Positions 8,321 through 16,309 of a DNA stretch of 64,000 nucleotides are shown piece after piece (positions within the stretch are counted from its first letter, which is position 1; the number at the start of each line of letters is the position of its first letter). The translations under genes and the position numbers were made by a program. The notes under the pieces are model-generated. The model saw nothing but the letters and a program-made list of their open reading frames with translations, was not told where the DNA came from and searched no databases. The DNA lies in assembly GCA_023398165.1 (NCBI GenBank), contig JAEWSQ010000003.1, forward strand, positions 1 to 64,000, written 5' to 3'. Source of the stretch: Spirochaetota bacterium (lineage in GTDB: Bacteria > Spirochaetota > Spirochaetia > Treponematales > Treponemataceae).

Positions 8321-8613
8321 GTGAACTGTAAAATTGGAATTATCGGATTTGGAAGTATGGGCAGAATGATTTTCGAAAAATTGATTTCATCGAAGATTGT
8401 TCAGGAAGAGGATATATATCTTGCAAATAGAACATATAAAAAAAATTAGAGAAGTAACCAGTAATTATCCGGAGATTAATGTTTGCAGGCGGAATTACAG
8501 AAGAAGGAACAAAGATTATTCATGAGCAGTTCCCGAAAACTGTATCTGATATATTTGCAAAAACAATTGAGAAACGTAAAATAACAACAGAAATAGCGGT
8601 GAAGCAATTTTAG
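8321..8613 (+). pseudogene. proC: Remnant of pyrroline-5-carboxylate reductase gene (proC)
   Basis: A GTG with a strong GGAGG site opens 42 codons matching the ProC N-terminus, including the NADPH-binding 'KIGIIGFGSMG'. A frameshift in the run of A's near 8440 ends the frame at 8447-8449. The reading then continues in another frame as 'IREVTSNYPEINVC' and, after a further frame change with loss of most of the protein, resumes as 'FAGGITEEGTKII' to a TAG at 8611-8613, which is the ProC C-terminus. Roughly 160-170 codons of the middle are missing. The enzyme's last step of proline synthesis cannot be carried out by this locus. It directly follows the alpha-xylosidase gene. Confidence 0.8.
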
Positions 8614-8621
8614 GAGAAGTA

Positions 8622-9137
8622 ATGAAGAAAGAAGGAGAAAAAAGCATTTTGCTCAAAGTGATAATAGATCACATCAAATACTGTTTTGAAAATATAATTA
8701 TACTTTTCAATACATTTACTGAAGACGATTTTAGTAAAATTGTAAACGGGTTTCCTCTATGGCAGCAGTTTTACCATATGCTGAATTCTATTGACAGAAT
8801 ACTTGCAGATCCTGATATGTATGACTACCCTTCTTTTCATATTGACGGGTTGAATAATCTTGAAATTAAACCGGAAACGCAGGTGAGCAAACGGGAACTG
8901 TATGATTACTATAAAAAAATAGAGACGGAGAGCAATAATTACCTTGAAGATATTGATGAGTCAATGCTTGAGAAAAAAAGCAATCACAAGACACTTTATA
9001 TGACGAAACTTGATCATATTCTGGCGCAGCAGCGGCATATGACCTGGCATATCGGGTATCTGCAAAGCTGTGCAAAAGTACTGTATGGGCATACACCGGA
9101 GCATATTCTTGTTAAAGACAAAACATTTACTATATGA
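8622..9137 (+). CDS. DinB/YfiT-fold protein
   Basis: The 171-residue, largely helical product has the DinB-like four-helix layout with a candidate metal triad: His52 in 'QQFYHMLNSID' and His139/His143 in 'QQRHMTWHIGYL'. DinB-fold proteins include thiol-dependent S-transferases (bacillithiol and mycothiol enzymes) and many uncharacterised members, so the reaction is open. An AGGAG site lies just before the ATG, and the start falls 8 bases after the proC remnant. It is probably cotranscribed with the DUF3795 gene that follows after 51 bases. Confidence 0.72.
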   Translation: MKKEGEKSILLKVIIDHIKYCFENIIILFNTFTEDDFSKIVNGFPLWQQFYHMLNSIDRILADPDMYDYPSFHIDGLNNLEIKPETQVSKRELYDYYKKIETESNNYLEDIDESMLEKKSNHKTLYMTKLDHILAQQRHMTWHIGYLQSCAKVLYGHTPEHILVKDKTFTI

Positions 9138-9188
9138 GGGCAATATATATTCCCAAGAAAGAACTGAAATCATAAGGAGGAGAGAAAG

Positions 9189-9674
9189 ATGAATAATGAG
9201 TCTGCCTACTGCGGTCTATATTGCAAGGCGTGTGCAATATATATTGCCACAGAGAACAATGATGAAGGAGAGCTTCAAAGACTTGCAGAAATAATGAAGG
9301 TTTCTATCAAAGAGATACCCTGTAAAGGCTGTCGTTCAAATATGCTTAGTCCGCACTGCAGGAATTGCGGCTTTACCAAGTGTGCTAGGGATAAGGGGCT
9401 TGCTAATTGCGAGGACTGTAAAGAATTTCCATGCAGTGAGTTAGTAGAGTTTCAAAAAAAGGCGCCTCACCGCGCTGAACTCTTTGAGTCTGCAAAATAC
9501 CGGAAAGGGAACGGCCTTGAATTGTGGCTTAAAAGAATGGAAAAAGATTATGCATGTAAAGAATGCGGCACTATAATTTCTCCGTACAGTACCAGCTGCA
9601 GAAAATGCGGAAGCAGCTGCGGAAATGATTTTATTATCAGGAATAAATCAGTATTAAGGGAGAAACGCAAATGA
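9189..9674 (+). CDS. DUF3795-type cysteine-rich protein
   Basis: The 161-residue product begins with the DUF3795 signature: 'YCGLYCKACAIYI' (Cys8, Cys12, Cys15), then 'CKGCRSN', 'CRNCGFTKCARDKGLANCEDCKEFPC', and a C-terminal pair of CxxC knuckles ('CKECGTI', 'CRKCGSS') that looks like an added zinc ribbon. The family is widespread in anaerobes and uncharacterised; the cysteines presumably bind zinc or an iron-sulfur cluster. GGAGGAG precedes the ATG. Its stop overlaps the start of the RidA gene by 4 bases (ATGA), indicating translational coupling. Confidence 0.8.
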   Translation: MNNESAYCGLYCKACAIYIATENNDEGELQRLAEIMKVSIKEIPCKGCRSNMLSPHCRNCGFTKCARDKGLANCEDCKEFPCSELVEFQKKAPHRAELFESAKYRKGNGLELWLKRMEKDYACKECGTIISPYSTSCRKCGSSCGNDFIIRNKSVLREKRK

Positions 9675-10036
9675 GCATTATAAGAAAAGACATTAATGAA
9701 GACTATGCATATTCCGGTTATGTGGAAGCAGGTGACTTTGTGTTCTTATCATTTTGTGTGGGGAACGTCGGGAAAACTGTGGAAGAGCAGGTTCACGGCG
9801 CGCTTAACAATATGGAAGACAGGCTTAAAGAAATAAACCTCTCCCTTGATAATGTCGTCAAGCTTGATGTTTTACTGCGTGATGCCTGGAATATTCCGGT
9901 GATGGAAAAAGTTTTCAAAGAAAGATTTAATGGTAAATTTCCTGCACGTAAAACAATTCAGACAAACTTTGCCCACGCCGGCGGACCTGACGGCCTTGAA
10001 GTTCAAATAGATGCTATTGCGTATAAGAGAGGGTAA
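9671..10036 (+). CDS. RidA (YjgF/YER057c/UK114) family protein
   Basis: The product is 121 residues, the normal RidA length. The family's C-terminal block is recognisable ('FPARKTIQTNF....GLEVQIDAIAYKRG'), with the Arg that contacts the substrate carboxylate in active RidA enzymes at 'ARKTIQT'. Such proteins hydrolyse reactive enamine/imine intermediates from PLP enzymes in the cytoplasm; more distant subfamilies have other roles. A Gly-Gly-Pro insertion before the last strand is not typical of the archetype, so the exact subgroup is uncertain. It is coupled to the DUF3795 gene by an ATGA overlap. Confidence 0.8.
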   Translation: MSIIRKDINEDYAYSGYVEAGDFVFLSFCVGNVGKTVEEQVHGALNNMEDRLKEINLSLDNVVKLDVLLRDAWNIPVMEKVFKERFNGKFPARKTIQTNFAHAGGPDGLEVQIDAIAYKRG

Positions 10037-10069
10037 GGATCTGAGACTGACAGTCAAATATTTTCGTGT

Positions 10070-10098
10070 TTGACAACCGGATGAAACGCCCCTATACT
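10070..10098 (+). promoter_or_regulatory. Promoter giving a leaderless acyltransferase mRNA
   Basis: TTGACA (10070-10075), 17-base spacer, TATACT (10093-10098). Only seven bases separate the -10 box from the ATG at 10106, and no Shine-Dalgarno sequence is present, so transcription should start at the initiation codon. Confidence 0.75.
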
Positions 10099-10105
10099 TA
10101 TAAAA

Positions 10106-11524
10106 ATGAGTTTTATAAAACTTCCTTATAAGCCGGTCACGAAAGCTTTGTACCGGAAGCCGCTGGGAACATCGAGTCCCTCACTGCCGGTACTGCGTGT
10201 TCTAAGGGCAATCTCGCCTGTATATCTAAAGTTAGTCCTCCGCTTCTCCTCTATCGAACTGAGGGGCATTAACCCGCAGGATCCGAATACCCTGATTTCG
10301 AAATGGAAGGATTTTCAGGACGGAAAGACAAGACTGATTCTCGCCTTCCGTCATCCCTACGGGGATGAACCGCAGGTGTTTTCGTATCTCTTTGACGTCC
10401 TTTTAAAACCTCAGGCGCGCCGTTCCGGTGTATTTTTACACGGTAATCCGCACGCGCGGTTCATTCACGGCTACGAAGTAGCGCTCTGGGGCGGTTCGTT
10501 TATCCGCTGGCTTCTTCCGCGCATCGGAGCCGTTCCCGTATACCATGTTAAAGCAGATGTCTCGGGCATCAAAAACATCCGCAAGATCATACGTACCGGG
10601 CCGTATCCTATAGCGATTGCTCCGGAAGGACAGGTCTCGTACCGGAGCGAAACTCTTCCGCGCCTCGAAACGGGGAGTGCTCAGCTGGGTTTTTGGTGCG
10701 CCGAAGAACTTGAAAAGGAACGGCGGGAAGAAGGTGTATGCATCCTCCCCTTGTCCATTCATCACCGCTTCGATCCCTGCGATGAAAAAAAAGTGTCGAA
10801 GATGATACGCATCATGGAAAAAGCATGCGGTATAAATACACGCAGTCTGACGGAGCTTTCCCTGCCTGTGCGCCTTGCATCTCTTGACGAGAAGGCGCTC
10901 ACCATGGCCGAGGATTTCTATTTCCGGACATACGGGAAACGGGTTCAGACCGGCAGCCGCGACGAGAGGTGGGACGCCTTGCGGAAAATCGCGCTTGCAG
11001 AAGGCGAACGGGCTCTCGGCATTACCTCTCATCCGCAGGCCGACGAAATTCAGAGGGTCTACCGGCTAAGACAGGAATGCTGGGACAGAATTTATTCTCT
11101 GGAGCCGGGTACAAAGATCGGTGCACTCGAACGTTCCCTTGCCGACCGCCGCGCGGGCGAAGCATGGTTTGCGATGCGGCACATGGAATTTGCCGATATC
11201 TCGTATTATCTGGACAGTGCTTATATGGACTCATCATCCGGAACCCCGCTGTCCTTTGACCGCATCGTGGAAACCGCAATCAACCTGCAGGATCTCATAT
11301 CGCGGTTTGCCGGAGGCAATATATCGCACCGAATGAACGTGTTGAGAAGAAAGGCCGTCATCATTGCAGGAAACGCGATAGATGTCCGGGGGAAACTGGC
11401 CGCATACCGTGAAAACAGGAAGCAGGCGGTTGAAGACGTGACCGCGGAAATGAAAAGCGCATTTCTCGAGTGCACGGCTGCGCTGCAAAACAAGGAGAAC
11501 GATTATGATAAAAAAAGCCGATAA
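10106..11524 (+). CDS. Lysophospholipid acyltransferase-like (PlsC-domain) protein
   Basis: The 472-residue product has a PlsC-like core: 'LAFRHPYGDEP' (His83 with Asp87/Glu88, the HX4D-type catalytic block) and 'IAIAPEGQVSYRS' (Pro-Glu-Gly at 172-174, the block III phosphate-binding motif). The ~270-residue C-terminal extension is helical and unassigned. The likely role is transfer of an acyl chain to a lysophospholipid or related lipid at the membrane. There is no ribosome site; a TTGACA/TATACT promoter sits so that the mRNA should begin at this ATG. The 3' end overlaps the start of the sugar symporter gene by 20 bases, so the two are coupled. Base composition is GC-richer than most of the window. 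Confidence 0.75.
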   Translation: MSFIKLPYKPVTKALYRKPLGTSSPSLPVLRVLRAISPVYLKLVLRFSSIELRGINPQDPNTLISKWKDFQDGKTRLILAFRHPYGDEPQVFSYLFDVLLKPQARRSGVFLHGNPHARFIHGYEVALWGGSFIRWLLPRIGAVPVYHVKADVSGIKNIRKIIRTGPYPIAIAPEGQVSYRSETLPRLETGSAQLGFWCAEELEKERREEGVCILPLSIHHRFDPCDEKKVSKMIRIMEKACGINTRSLTELSLPVRLASLDEKALTMAEDFYFRTYGKRVQTGSRDERWDALRKIALAEGERALGITSHPQADEIQRVYRLRQECWDRIYSLEPGTKIGALERSLADRRAGEAWFAMRHMEFADISYYLDSAYMDSSSGTPLSFDRIVETAINLQDLISRFAGGNISHRMNVLRRKAVIIAGNAIDVRGKLAAYRENRKQAVEDVTAEMKSAFLECTAALQNKENDYDKKSR

Positions 11525-12851
11525 ACTACCTCTCGGTGTGAAACTGGGCTTCGGCATAGGCGACATGGGCGGAAATCTTTTTTTTACCGCCATGGGATTC
11601 TGGTCACTCTTTTACCTCACCGACGTCGCAGGCCTTCCCGCGGCGGCAGCAGGGTTCGCCGTTTTGATCGGAAAAATATGGGATGCGGTAACCGATCCTG
11701 CCATGGGCTTTATCTCCGACCGTACACGGACAAGGTTCGGCCGCCGCCGGCCGTACTTCTTATTCGGGTCCGTACCGTTATTTTTATGCATGTGGTGGTT
11801 TTTCTCCGCCCCTTTATTCTCCTCTGTTTCGCTCGGTGTCGTATGGGCGGCGTTCGTCCTGTGCTGCCTCAATACAGCCTATACAATCGTTAACATTCCA
11901 TACGGCTCGCTGACTCCCGAACTCACTAAAGACTACACTGAGCGGAACGCCCTCAACGGGTTTCGTTTCAGCTTCGCCGTTATCGGCACCATTCTGGGAG
12001 CGGCCGTTGTGCTTCCGATCGTAGGCCTGGCAGGCGATGATACGCGCCGGGGCTTTTCGTATGTCGGGTTTGTTTTCGGTCTCGTGATGGCTTTATCTAT
12101 ACTCATTACCTTTTTTTCAGTACGTGAGAGGGATCACTCAAATGACCCTCCTCTTACGGAAAAGTTTTTCGAGACCTTCTTACACGTCTTCAAGAATAAG
12201 ACATACGTGCGTCTCCTGATCGTCTATGCGTGCAACCTTACAGGCATCACGTTTGTACAGACCATACTCGTGTATTACTTCAAGTACATCTATAACAACG
12301 AGGGTATGACAACGATTGCGATGATTTGCCTCCTGGTCACGGCAATGATATGTATTCCCATTTCGGTTCTTGCCGCGAAAAAAACCGGCAAAAAACGGCT
12401 TTATCAGATTGCGCTCGGCATCATAGCACTCGGCTGCACGGCAATCTTCCTTTTCGGCCACATCTTTGGAATGACCTATACACTTGTCGTGATGATAATT
12501 GCAGGTATCGGACTCGGCTTCGCTTACGTACCGCCCTTTTCCATGCTCCCCGACGTCATCGAAGTCGAAGCGGCGCAAACCGGGAAAAGAAAGGAAGGCG
12601 CATACTATGGAATGTGGACATTCGTCTCGAAACTCGGTATTGCGCTCGCGCCCGCCCTCACCGGTTTGGTCTTGAGCCTTTCAGGATTCGAGCCCGACAA
12701 GGTTCAACCTGCATCTGCAATTTTTGCGATCCGCATCCTCATAGGTCCGGTTCCCGTTGCCGTCCTCATTGCGGGAATTGCTTTCATCGAACGGTATCCC
12801 CTCGACGAGGGAACCTACAAGAAGATAATCGCAGAAGGAAAAACTAAGTAA
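11505..12851 (+). CDS. GPH-family (MFS) glycoside/pentoside cation symporter
   Basis: The 448-residue membrane protein has about 12 hydrophobic segments and the family hallmark 'KIWDAVTDPAMGFISDRTRTRFGRRRPY' around residues 57-84, shared by melibiose and xyloside symporters such as MelB, XynB-type and YicJ. It would import a glycoside with Na+ or H+ across the inner membrane. AAGGAG lies 8 bases before the ATG, inside the acyltransferase gene. Given the GH120/GH31 operon upstream, a xylose-containing oligosaccharide is a reasonable guess for the substrate, but the partner gene here is a lipid acyltransferase, so the link is uncertain. Confidence 0.88.
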   Translation: MIKKADKLPLGVKLGFGIGDMGGNLFFTAMGFWSLFYLTDVAGLPAAAAGFAVLIGKIWDAVTDPAMGFISDRTRTRFGRRRPYFLFGSVPLFLCMWWFFSAPLFSSVSLGVVWAAFVLCCLNTAYTIVNIPYGSLTPELTKDYTERNALNGFRFSFAVIGTILGAAVVLPIVGLAGDDTRRGFSYVGFVFGLVMALSILITFFSVRERDHSNDPPLTEKFFETFLHVFKNKTYVRLLIVYACNLTGITFVQTILVYYFKYIYNNEGMTTIAMICLLVTAMICIPISVLAAKKTGKKRLYQIALGIIALGCTAIFLFGHIFGMTYTLVVMIIAGIGLGFAYVPPFSMLPDVIEVEAAQTGKRKEGAYYGMWTFVSKLGIALAPALTGLVLSLSGFEPDKVQPASAIFAIRILIGPVPVAVLIAGIAFIERYPLDEGTYKKIIAEGKTK

Positions 12852-12869
12852 GACCTGCTGCTTTAAACC

Positions 12870-13205
12870 TCATTGTATTAATAGAAGGAATTTAGAGAGA
12901 ACGTCTTCAATAACCTCATCAGATGTTCTCTCAATAAATTCAATATTTCTTTGTATCCAATCCAGACTTTTTACCTGATCACTTAATACGCAGCCGCAGG
13001 TTTTTAACCCTTCGAGTTTTACTTCGAAGGGGTATCCTTTTTCTTTACCCGTTATTGGACAAAAAATTGCCAATCCGATTCTTTGATTATAACTTCTATG
13101 CGACAATACCAATGCCGGCCGTCTGCCTTTTTGCTCATGACCTGACTGAGGTGTAAAATCAAGCCAGACTATGTCGCCTTTCTCCGGGATATACGATTCT
13201 ACCAT
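12870..13205 (-). CDS. mazF: MazF/PemK-family endoribonuclease toxin
   Basis: The 111-residue product shows the full MazF fold: 'GDIVWLDFTPQSGHEQKGRRPALVLS' at the N-terminus (with the conserved Arg-Arg-Pro-Ala block), 'IFCPITG' with the catalytic Thr, and 'GCVLSDQVKSLDW' near residues 72-84. It resembles E. coli MazF/ChpB, which cleave single-stranded mRNA at short sequences. It follows the antitoxin gene with a 7-base overlap, the normal antitoxin-first order. The toxin looks intact and full length. Confidence 0.93.
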   Translation of the reverse strand: MVESYIPEKGDIVWLDFTPQSGHEQKGRRPALVLSHRSYNQRIGLAIFCPITGKEKGYPFEVKLEGLKTCGCVLSDQVKSLDWIQRNIEFIERTSDEVIEDVLSKFLLLIQ

Positions 13206-13432
13206 TCTTCTTTTCCTGCTGGATTTCCTGTATCAATGGATACATGAATATTTTCATCCGTTACAAGTGATAATAAATCATCTAAGGTTTGCTTTTTTGG
13301 TAAAATCACAATTTTCCCCTTTTCTTCAAGTATATCAACTGAACTTCCATGGGTTAAATTCAGTTCACGGGAAAAAACCGCAGGAATTCTAATTCCCAGA
13401 CTGTTTCCCCATTTTTGTACTACTGTCTTCAT
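13199..13432 (-). CDS. mazE: MazE-family antitoxin (AbrB/SpoVT fold)
   Basis: The 77-residue product begins 'MKTVVQKWGNSLGIRIPAVFSREL', the swapped-hairpin AbrB DNA-binding domain of MazE. A C-terminal acidic tail ('DDLLSLVTDENIHVSIDTGN') would wrap around and neutralise MazF. The ATG at 13432 is preferred over an upstream in-frame start at 13480 because AAGGAGGG lies directly before it, and the longer form would read through the promoter. The palindrome CTTGTATATACAAG (13441-13454) overlaps the -10 region and is a likely site for MazE/MazEF autorepression. Confidence 0.92.
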   Translation of the reverse strand: MKTVVQKWGNSLGIRIPAVFSRELNLTHGSSVDILEEKGKIVILPKKQTLDDLLSLVTDENIHVSIDTGNPAGKEEW

Positions 13433-13440
13433 AAGCCCTC

Positions 13441-13480
13441 CTTGTATATACAAGTTAAAAAGAAGTAAGGCATCTGTCAA
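13441..13480 (-). promoter_or_regulatory. mazEF promoter with palindromic operator
   Basis: On the minus strand a perfect TTGACA (13475-13480) is followed after 17 bases by TAACTT (13452-13457). The perfect palindrome CTTGTATATACAAG (13441-13454) overlaps the -10 box, and a near-palindromic TATACATTGTATA lies just upstream of the -35. Two TTGTATA-type half-site pairs would suit cooperative autorepression. Confidence 0.65.
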
Positions 13481-13662
13481 GTATACATTGTATAAACAAA
13501 GACAATTCCAACTAAATACACATTATTATAGGAAAGGGGATGGCAGTTTATTGCGTTTTACTTTAAAATCCTCATCAATTTTACACGTTTTTTTTACAAT
13601 GGGTTTATAATGGAAGAGATAGAGTTAAGCTGACTATTCATTAATCATACAAGAGGTTCACC

Positions 13663-14592
13663 ATGGCAGAGAAAAATGCGCCCGCTGCGGAGCGCATACA
13701 TATGGGGGATTCAAACAGGATAACCCGCGAATATTTTGATTCCCTCCTCGTCGAGATGAGGCACATAGGCTCAGTTATTCCGTCAACGAAGCTTGAACTA
13801 TACGGCGAAACATTTGACACACCGGTAATGACCGCGGCGCTTTCGCATCTGGACGGAACACGAAAGAACGGCATGGTAGAAATGGCCAGAGGTGCAAAAA
13901 ATGCAAAGGCTGTACATTGGGTTGGGATGGGGAGCGGAGAAGAGCTTGAAACAATTACCGCAACAGGCGCGCGGGCTATAAAGATTATCAAGCCCTATGC
14001 TGATAACGATGTAATTTTCCGGAAAATCGAGCATGCGCAAGAGTGCGGAGTCCTCGCTGTCGGAATGGACCTCGATCACATCTTCGACTCGAACGGGAAA
14101 TACGATGTTGTCACCGGATATCCGCAGAGTGCGAAAACAATTGAAGAGCTTAAAAGCTTTATTGCATCAACGAATCTTCCATTTGTCATAAAAGGCGTAC
14201 TGAGCGAGAGGGATGCGAAACTCTGCCTTGAACTCGGCGTAAAGGGAATTGTCGTGTCCCACCATCACGGCATCATGGATTATGCAGTTCCGCCTCTTAT
14301 GGCCTTACCCGGAATCGCGAAAGTCATCGCCGGACGCATCCCGATATTCGTTGACTGCGGAATCGAAAGCGGCATGGATGTATTCAAGGCGCTCGCACTC
14401 GGTGCAGACGCGGTATCAGTTGGAAGACACCTTATGACGCCCCTTAAAGAAAAGGGCGCCGAAGGTGTGACTGCTGAAATTATCAGCATGACAGAAAAAC
14501 TCTCCGGTGTAATGGCGCGCACAGCTTCGAACGATTTAAAACACATAGATCCCTCCGTTATTTGGCACAAAGAAAGCGGGAGGCGTGTATGA
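13663..14592 (+). CDS. FMN-dependent alpha-hydroxy acid dehydrogenase family protein
   Basis: The 309-residue TIM-barrel product shows the family's FMN and substrate motifs: 'PFVIKGVLSERDA' (Lys177), 'GIVVSHHHGIMDYAVPPL' (His200-202, replacing the usual SNHGGRQLD), 'IPIFVDCGIESGMDVFKALALGADAVSVGR' for the phosphate site. Members oxidise L-lactate, glycolate or related 2-hydroxy acids. The His-rich substitution and the compact length suggest a divergent subgroup with a different substrate. GAGG lies before the ATG. The stop overlaps the following sugar isomerase gene (ATGA), so the two proteins probably act in one pathway. Confidence 0.78.
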   Translation: MAEKNAPAAERIHMGDSNRITREYFDSLLVEMRHIGSVIPSTKLELYGETFDTPVMTAALSHLDGTRKNGMVEMARGAKNAKAVHWVGMGSGEELETITATGARAIKIIKPYADNDVIFRKIEHAQECGVLAVGMDLDHIFDSNGKYDVVTGYPQSAKTIEELKSFIASTNLPFVIKGVLSERDAKLCLELGVKGIVVSHHHGIMDYAVPPLMALPGIAKVIAGRIPIFVDCGIESGMDVFKALALGADAVSVGRHLMTPLKEKGAEGVTAEIISMTEKLSGVMARTASNDLKHIDPSVIWHKESGRRV

Positions 14593-15425
14593 GGTTAGGC
14601 GGCGGGATCGAAAGACCGTATAAGAATCCTAGAGAGTGGGCTGCACTCGTCAAAGAACTCGGCTACAGTGCAGTACTTTCACCCGTTGACTGTTCGGCGG
14701 ACAGCGGAGTGCGGAAGGCATATATACAGTGTGCAAAAGATAATGATCTAGTCATCGGTGAAGCCGGCGTGTGGCGCAATGTGCTTGCATCCGGTGAAGC
14801 AGAGCGTAAGGCGGCAATCGAGTACAGCATTAATCAGCTTTCACTCGCAGAAGAACTTGGAGCGGCCTGCTGTGTAAATATTTCGGGAAGCAGAGGCGAA
14901 GTCTGGGACGGCTGCTGCGCCGATAATTACTCAAGCGATACCTGGGATCTTGTTATAGAAACAACACGGCACATCATCGATGCCGTAAAGCCTTCGCGCA
15001 CCTTCTACACGATCGAGTCCATGCCCTGGATGATTCCCGACTCTCCTGATGAGTACCTCCGCCTGATTAAGGCTGTGGACCGCCCGGCTTTCGGCGTACA
15101 CCTCGATTATGTAAATATGATCAACTGCCCCCGGCGCTGGGCGTTCCGCGACGAGTTCATTGCAGAATGCTTTACAAAACTGGGGCCGTACATTAAGAGC
15201 GTTCACGCCAAGGACGCATACATGGAACATGCGTACAGCACTGTCATCCATGAAACAATGCCCGGCAAAGGCCAGCTTAATTTCGGGAGGATCGCAAAGC
15301 TTTGTGAACGGCTCGGTCCCGACATACCCGTCTTCGTCGAACACCTGAGCGACTTCGAAAGCTATAAAAAGGCTACCTCTTACGTTCGTGCAGAAGCAGA
15401 GAAGGCAGGGGTGAGAGTGAAGTAA
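14589..15425 (+). CDS. Sugar phosphate isomerase/epimerase-like TIM barrel protein
   Basis: The 278-residue product belongs to the xylose-isomerase-like TIM barrel superfamily (AP endonuclease 2 fold): 'YTIESMPWMIPDSPDEYLRLIKAVDRPAFGVHLDYVNM' with conserved Glu and Asp metal ligands, 'SVHAKDAYMEH', and a final 'VFVEHLS'. Such enzymes isomerise or epimerise sugars or sugar acids using a divalent metal. The start at 14589 was chosen over an earlier in-frame ATG (14562): GGGAGG precedes it and it gives a 4-base ATGA overlap with the FMN dehydrogenase, the mark of translational coupling. A 2-hydroxy or keto-sugar pathway is inferred. Confidence 0.8.
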   Translation: MRLGGGIERPYKNPREWAALVKELGYSAVLSPVDCSADSGVRKAYIQCAKDNDLVIGEAGVWRNVLASGEAERKAAIEYSINQLSLAEELGAACCVNISGSRGEVWDGCCADNYSSDTWDLVIETTRHIIDAVKPSRTFYTIESMPWMIPDSPDEYLRLIKAVDRPAFGVHLDYVNMINCPRRWAFRDEFIAECFTKLGPYIKSVHAKDAYMEHAYSTVIHETMPGKGQLNFGRIAKLCERLGPDIPVFVEHLSDFESYKKATSYVRAEAEKAGVRVK

Positions 15426-15442
15426 GAAAATATGAGGAATAC

Positions 15443-16246
15443 ATGAAAACAAAAATTGGCGTCGGCAGAACTGCTGAAGTTTTTGATTATGATGATGGAA
15501 AAGTTGTAAAACTATTTTATGAAAACATTTCAGATGAAGAAGTCAATCTCGAGTACAGCAATAATAAAATACTTGAGTCATTACATATTCCATCAGCAAA
15601 ATGTTTCGGCATTATTACGTACAACAACAGAAAAGGTTTAATCATGGAGAAATTGAACGGCCTCTCTATGATGAAAGCGATGGAAGCAAAACCTATGAGT
15701 TCAATGTCCTTTGCAGTCCCGTTAGCACAAACGCATTATGAGTTGCATAAACCAATACATGTAAAGCTGCCGGGCAATAAGGAACAGCTGTTTACAAAAA
15801 TTGCTTCTGCCGGGATGCTGTCAAACAGTACAAAAAATAAATTATACTCATATATAAATTCTCTTAAGGATGAAGCTGTCTTATGCCATGGCGATTATCA
15901 TCCTGAGAATGTATTTATAGCGGATGACAGACTTATAGTTTTCGACTGGTCTACCGCAACTATAGGAAACAGGTTTTCCGATGTTGCTCATACAAATCTT
16001 TTACTCCGCTATGGTGTATCACCGGATACAAAAAACGCGATAGCAGTATTCATAACGAATAAAGTCAGGAATAGTTATGCAGACAAATATTTAAAGGAAT
16101 ATATACAATTATCAAAATGCAGTAAGAATGATATTTATGAATGGGAAATCCCTGTTATGGCAGCAATGCTCAATGACTTTCTTTCTGAGAAAACGGCATT
16201 GTATTTTTTTAAGCAGATTGAAAGATTTGTACATAAGCTAAGCTGA
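15443..16246 (+). CDS. Aminoglycoside phosphotransferase-family kinase (APH fold)
   Basis: The 267-residue product has a kinase-like N-lobe ('GRTAEVFDYDDGKVVKLFY') and the APH catalytic loop 'LCHGDYHPENVFI' (Asp151), followed by 'LIVFDWSTATIGNRFSDVAH' (Asp168 as the metal-binding DxD/DFG equivalent). APH-fold enzymes phosphorylate antibiotics, choline, homoserine or sugars. The substrate cannot be told and resistance should not be assumed. GAGG precedes the ATG. It follows the isomerase gene by 17 bases but has more AT-rich codon use, so it may be a separate acquisition. Confidence 0.8.
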   Translation: MKTKIGVGRTAEVFDYDDGKVVKLFYENISDEEVNLEYSNNKILESLHIPSAKCFGIITYNNRKGLIMEKLNGLSMMKAMEAKPMSSMSFAVPLAQTHYELHKPIHVKLPGNKEQLFTKIASAGMLSNSTKNKLYSYINSLKDEAVLCHGDYHPENVFIADDRLIVFDWSTATIGNRFSDVAHTNLLLRYGVSPDTKNAIAVFITNKVRNSYADKYLKEYIQLSKCSKNDIYEWEIPVMAAMLNDFLSEKTALYFFKQIERFVHKLS

Positions 16247-16309
16247 TAATAGAGGTATGTAGATTCATAAAAAACGGGAAATTCTTAGCCGGCATTTACC
16301 GGAAGTTTA

